The notes beneath the pieces are model-generated. The model was not told where the DNA came from and searched no databases. It saw only the letters and a list, made by a program, of their open reading frames with translations. From Eudromia elegans (taxonomy: Eukaryota; Chordata; Aves; Tinamiformes; Tinamidae), in assembly GCA_003342815.1 (NCBI GenBank), contig PTEX01000167.1:6042-70041 (forward strand): 64,000 nt of DNA, given 5' to 3'. This document shows positions 59,467-64,000 of the stretch, in pieces (the first letter of the stretch is position 1; each line of letters begins with the position of its first letter). Made by a program: the position numbers and the translations under genes.

Positions 59467-62400
59467 TCATGGGAATACGTCTGTGGAAGCCTGAGCAGTT
59501 GCCTTTAGTTCTGACCATGCAAATCTAACACGAAATTCACGGGAGTCACATCTGTAACTTCAGTTAAAACAACCAGGCTTCTAACTTTACTCCAGTGAAG
59601 TTGAAAATAAATAAATAAACAAATAAATAGATAGATAGATAAATAAGCAGACCTTCTGAAAGAGTTCGATTTACACTCTGGTACACGCGTGCACATTTAC
59701 TTTCAGAAACACTTTTATTTAAAAAAGCAAAAAGGATAAAAGCTATGCTAAAGACTCCTGGCTATCATCCTCCTCCTTAACTTCCATTTAAAAAACAAAA
59801 AAAAAAACAAAAAAAAAAACCAAAAAACTGATCCAACCAAAAGGAATTAAAGTAATAAAAAGTTACAGTCTGCCACAGGAAGATACTTGAATGCCAAGGC
59901 AAATCACTACACCAAGTCAACGCAGGAACAGGCTCAAGCACGAGGTAAGTCAGTGTCGTAACTCGGGGTCTGCTGCACACCCCACGCTGCAGCCTCAATG
60001 CTCAGGTCTTGCTGGGTCTTCCCGCNGACTCTTCAGCTGCCCCATTTTCCCAATCCCTCCCTGGCAACTCAGTAGTTCAGACAAAAGACAAACTGGAGAT
60101 GTCTGAAACTCCAGTAAGTCTCATTTATTGCGAAATAATGGGGAAAAACTGAAATCAAGTCTATGAAAGTGAGCCAGGATCACAAAACCAGACTAAATCC
60201 AACTCCCCTTCCCAGATGCTTTAATGATTATTTGCTAATGATTACCATGTTGCTGAGCTGCAGGGAAGGTGCCCTTGCAGCATAGCTTAGCACCACAGCA
60301 CAACCAGAGGCCAAGCAGCCCCAAATTGTGCTTGCCAGTATCAAAACTGAGTGCCCACCACGCACAAGGACTGAACCGGCTCGAGCCTGTGGCTCCACCA
60401 GCCACTCCAGTCCATCCGGAGAGTTGCTCGTCAGTCCATTCGGAGAGGAACAGGCAGTTCCATCCCCTGCGCAGACTTTTAATATGGTAGGTGACATTCC
60501 ACTAACATATCAGAGATATCAGCAAAACCGTTTTTAAAACCATTAAAACCATTCAAAACTTGGAAAATATCCTCAGTCTGCACTGGTTCATACGCTGCCA
60601 CCTAACCCTGGGCACATCAATCTGTGTCCAGTATGTTTGATAAGCAAGACACACTCATATCCTTGGCCTCAGATCAATCATACTAACTTATCTTGGGGAT
60701 ACCTCCAACTCAAAAGGATCATCAAGATATTTTTGAGAACTGCTTTGTAAAATGGCACTTTTTTGGCACTTGGAATAACTGTAATAATAATAGAATAATG
60801 TGTTATTTAAAAATCCTCTAAAAGCAGCCCATAAAAAGCAGAGGACAAAGTAACATGATATTTCAGTACAACANATACTATCTGAGTCTGTGCCAGAGAG
60901 CAGAGACTCTGCCCTCTGCCGCTCACGACTAACCTNTATAGGACTACACAGTGTGGCATTACTTAGATAGCACTACCTAACACAGGGGATGAAGCTTCAG
61001 AGAGTGACTACAAGTTGAGAACCTCTCCTCATCCATCCAAAATTCACCTCCAGAGGATCCAGTTGAAAGCGGACAGCAGGTAGATATTTCAAAGCATCGT
61101 ACTGCGTCAAAACATATGGCAAAGATTGCTTCTGTCTGCTGAGTTTGGTATCTATCATGTAGGAAATAAGTCTGAACACAGAAAAATATGCAACACAATA
61201 CTTTTATGGTGTAAATTTAAATGGAGAACTGCTACATTCTGACCTTGGTCACATTTCTGCAGGCTACAGCAAGTTTGCTGTCAAACATCTCTATACTCCA
61301 TGTCTTTCCTTATTCAAACGTTGCAGTCGGTACCCAACCGTTGGGTTAGAACTAGACTTACAGAAGGGCTAGCTGGTTGAAAGTGGCTCAACTCAAACAA
61401 GATTTGCTGTGGGGACTGTCTTTTTTTATTCAGTGATGGACAAGTCTTGCCCACTCAAAGAAATACAGAAGCAAAAACAGTGAGAAGTAACCAAAATAAC
61501 GCTACTTTCTCAGATCTCTATTTAAAAGCAACTTTGAAAGAATGGCATCAAAAATACAATTCTATTAGAAAGAAAGCTAAAAAGAAAACATGATATCACA
61601 GGAAAATCGTAACTTTGAAGCGACTGTGTAGAAGTCCTTATTATTGCAAACTAGTAGTCAAAATTAAACCTCTACCCTTACTTATATAAAAATCTACCTC
61701 TGATTTGAGGCAGCCTTGGCAATAACATCAATATAACTGCCTTGATATCTGAGCATGCAGACCTGCAGGGAAACCAACACAGCTCTAAAAATCAACAGGT
61801 GCTTTCTAGAGCAGCNGTCTGTTTTAATATTAAGCTAAAAATCCATCCAGAGATGAACATTCTCAAAAACTAACCATATGCAATACATTTGGACTTAAGA
61901 ATAGTGCCCCCAGAGACTGGACAACACTAATACTCATCTCTTCAATATATCCACCTTTTCCCTTCCCTTTGGTAGCCGTTGTCAAAAACATTGGTTGCAG
62001 CAGACTGATTTTATTTTCATAAGCAAGCTACTCTTTTCCCTGCCCTAACTGACCTTTCTATTCATATGGCTCATACACACGAAACACAACAGAGCATCAA
62101 TACAGATTAAACAAGGCACTCCATAAACAGATTAGAGCTGCCTGACTCATGATACCCTTTAATTTTAAGCTTGGTAACAACGGATTTTTATAATATACTC
62201 ATGGATAGATCTGAGCTATTAACAAGTAGATCTGTTATATTTACCTACCTCTGCAGATCTAATGTTCTCTCTTACAAGACAAAGGGGTTTCAACTACATG
62301 GGTAGTAAGACCAATCTGGTAAGCAGAATGTAAAGAACAAAACAGGAAAATAAACAAGTACATTCATACATTCCAGTAGAAGGTGGGCATTGCTACTTAC

Positions 62401-64000
62401 TATGTGCACATAGCAAATAAACAGCTTATGCAGATAAGTTGTGTTTAAAACAAATTTGAAGCACATCAATGAAATGTGATTTGAAATAAACCAACTATGG
62501 TTGAGGATATCACTATTTCCTCTGACACATCACAGTCCTGTAGCTGCGGAAATTCTTCTTAAAAAAATTCAAATGTGCTTAAAGCTTATGTTCTTGCAAA
62601 ACAGCTTTCAAGACATACGTATATTACTTATACATATAAGCACTCCACCACTGCAATCAGACCAGAATACTTGCACAGCAAAGACCATAGGCACACTTTA
62701 AAAATTCTGTTGATTTAGCTGTATCAATTCCCTCCTTCTCTTCCTCCTTCCTTTACCTCCCAACTATGCCAGCAAAACTCTTACTGCAGAAGCCATTCTG
62801 CTGGCAGAGAGGCTCTTCTACCAGCACAAACTGCTCCTTTCACACGACCAGCTCAAGCAGCACTGTGGGAAAAAAGAAAAAAAAAACTCCGTGAGCCTTA
62901 GAGGCCCCTCGGGATAGAGCAGCACGCCAGGGTGGGCATGGAAAAGGAGAAAGCACGGCACCAGCGCAGCTTGCTTTGGTGGCAGTGCTGCCACAGGCCG
63001 CTACAGGAGCACAGCTCTGCAGGCAGCACAGCACCATGAGCTCCATTTTGAATGACAGGGTGGTTAATTTTCTGTTGGGATTTTGGTATCGTGTTTGTCA
63101 ATTATATATAATCTCCCCAAAGCAACGAACAGCCTGAAAATTTTCCATTTGCTTTGAGGGGGGAACTAATCTCATTCCTCCAAGTGATGGTCAAGTGCCA
63201 GATCAGTTAACCATTTCCCTGCTGATAAGACTTGTACTACCATTTATCTGCTAAAACCTGTGTCAGCTCCAAAGGGCCACTAAATCCTTGCTGGAAAAAA
63301 CAACCATATGTTCTCCTATCTGTGAGTAAATAACCTCCGCTCTCCCTAATGAAAATCCTTACAGTGCAGACTCATCCTGCCTCCACAGGAAGTTCTCAGT
63401 ACTGAAAATGGAGAACTGTGGGTTAGAAAAAGAACAACAACACAACTTTTAAGAGAAAATCAGTACAATAAAAAAAAAATGCACACTGCCTGCACACTTC
63501 TTTTTTACTATAAACATCTTCTCTGCTGCCCTTTTCCCCGCAAACCCAGTGTACTGCAGGTTATGCCGCCTGCCACATCCCATCGCAGAGCGCAGGCAGG
63601 CCCAGCTGCAGAATTTAGGTCAGCTCATTTGCGGAGCACACGAGGCCTTCCGCAGCCCTCCACCTCCTCGTACTGCTCCAGTAATCCCTCCCCGCCACGT
63701 AGCTCTGAGCGAGTAGCTCTCTCCGCCCCCAATGAAGCCGTCGTTGCTGGGAGGGCGACCTGGCCACGCTGCTCCCTGCCAGGCAGGAAGCTGCTCTGGA
63801 ATCAACCAGATGCCGATTCACATTTCCCCAGATAAAACAGCCAGGGCTTCCCCCACCATGCTAGAAACAGACTTCCCTTTCTGAAGCCATGTAAGGAAAG
63901 ATTTAATCAGAATGAACCAGAATCTGCTCTGCAAATGCTAAGAATAATTTTTATAGCAGATCATCTGAACAAAACCCCAATATTTCCACCGTGGTCAATT
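59467..64000. other. Low-copy DNA, no gene seen (probable LRRC8D intron continues)
   Basis: No supported gene. It holds a tetranucleotide repeat at 59,604-59,647, A/C-rich simple sequence at 59,790-59,826, and otherwise mixed AT-rich DNA. The last stretch, about 63,540-63,800, is locally GC- and CpG-richer and could be the shore of an upstream promoter, but no exon was identified. Confidence 0.45.
59604..59647. repeat. (AAAT)n/(GATA)n microsatellite
   Basis: AAATAAATAAATAAAC-type repeats followed by ATAGATAGATAGATAAAT. Confidence 0.95.

Overview
The window is vertebrate nuclear DNA, almost certainly from a bird. Two things show this: CR1-type LINEs with the typical (ATTCTATG)n 3' end, and one vertebrate protein-coding gene, LRRC8D. 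No bacterial or viral gene organisation is present. Many isolated N calls and two N gaps (11,850-11,989 and 30,219-30,293) indicate a draft assembly.

The left 20 kb is a stack of four unrelated tandem-repeat families, apart from one short non-repetitive spacer and one insert. Positions 1-6,610 hold about 3.4 diverged copies of a ~1.9 kb unit. A 1.1 kb AT-rich spacer follows. Positions 7,691-14,229 are a GC- and CpG-rich 56-bp minisatellite of about 117 units. Positions 14,230-14,618 are a degenerate (CCCTAA)n telomeric tract. Positions 14,625-20,165 are a purine-rich ~23-bp minisatellite, split by a 1.2 kb non-repetitive insert at 17,196-18,430. The layout looks like a subtelomere or an evolutionary breakpoint carrying a fossil telomere.

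The right 44 kb is ordinary low-copy DNA. It contains the complete, uninterrupted LRRC8D coding exon on the minus strand (32,389-34,959; 856 aa), a subunit of the volume-regulated anion channel. A splice acceptor lies two bases before the ATG, so the transcript must begin to the right, and the 29 kb from 34,962 to the window end is best read as 5' intron. A 1.4 kb CR1 element (58,022-59,466) and several simple repeats lie in that intron. Two short CR1 3'-end fragments lie at 20.2 and 29.8 kb.

Most long open frames are not genes. They come from repeats whose unit is GC-rich and stop-poor, or are chance frames in intron. The observations most worth following up are the ordered satellite/telomere/satellite structure next to the 3' side of LRRC8D, the rightward CpG gradient across the 1.9 kb units, and the higher-order organisation of the 56-bp array.
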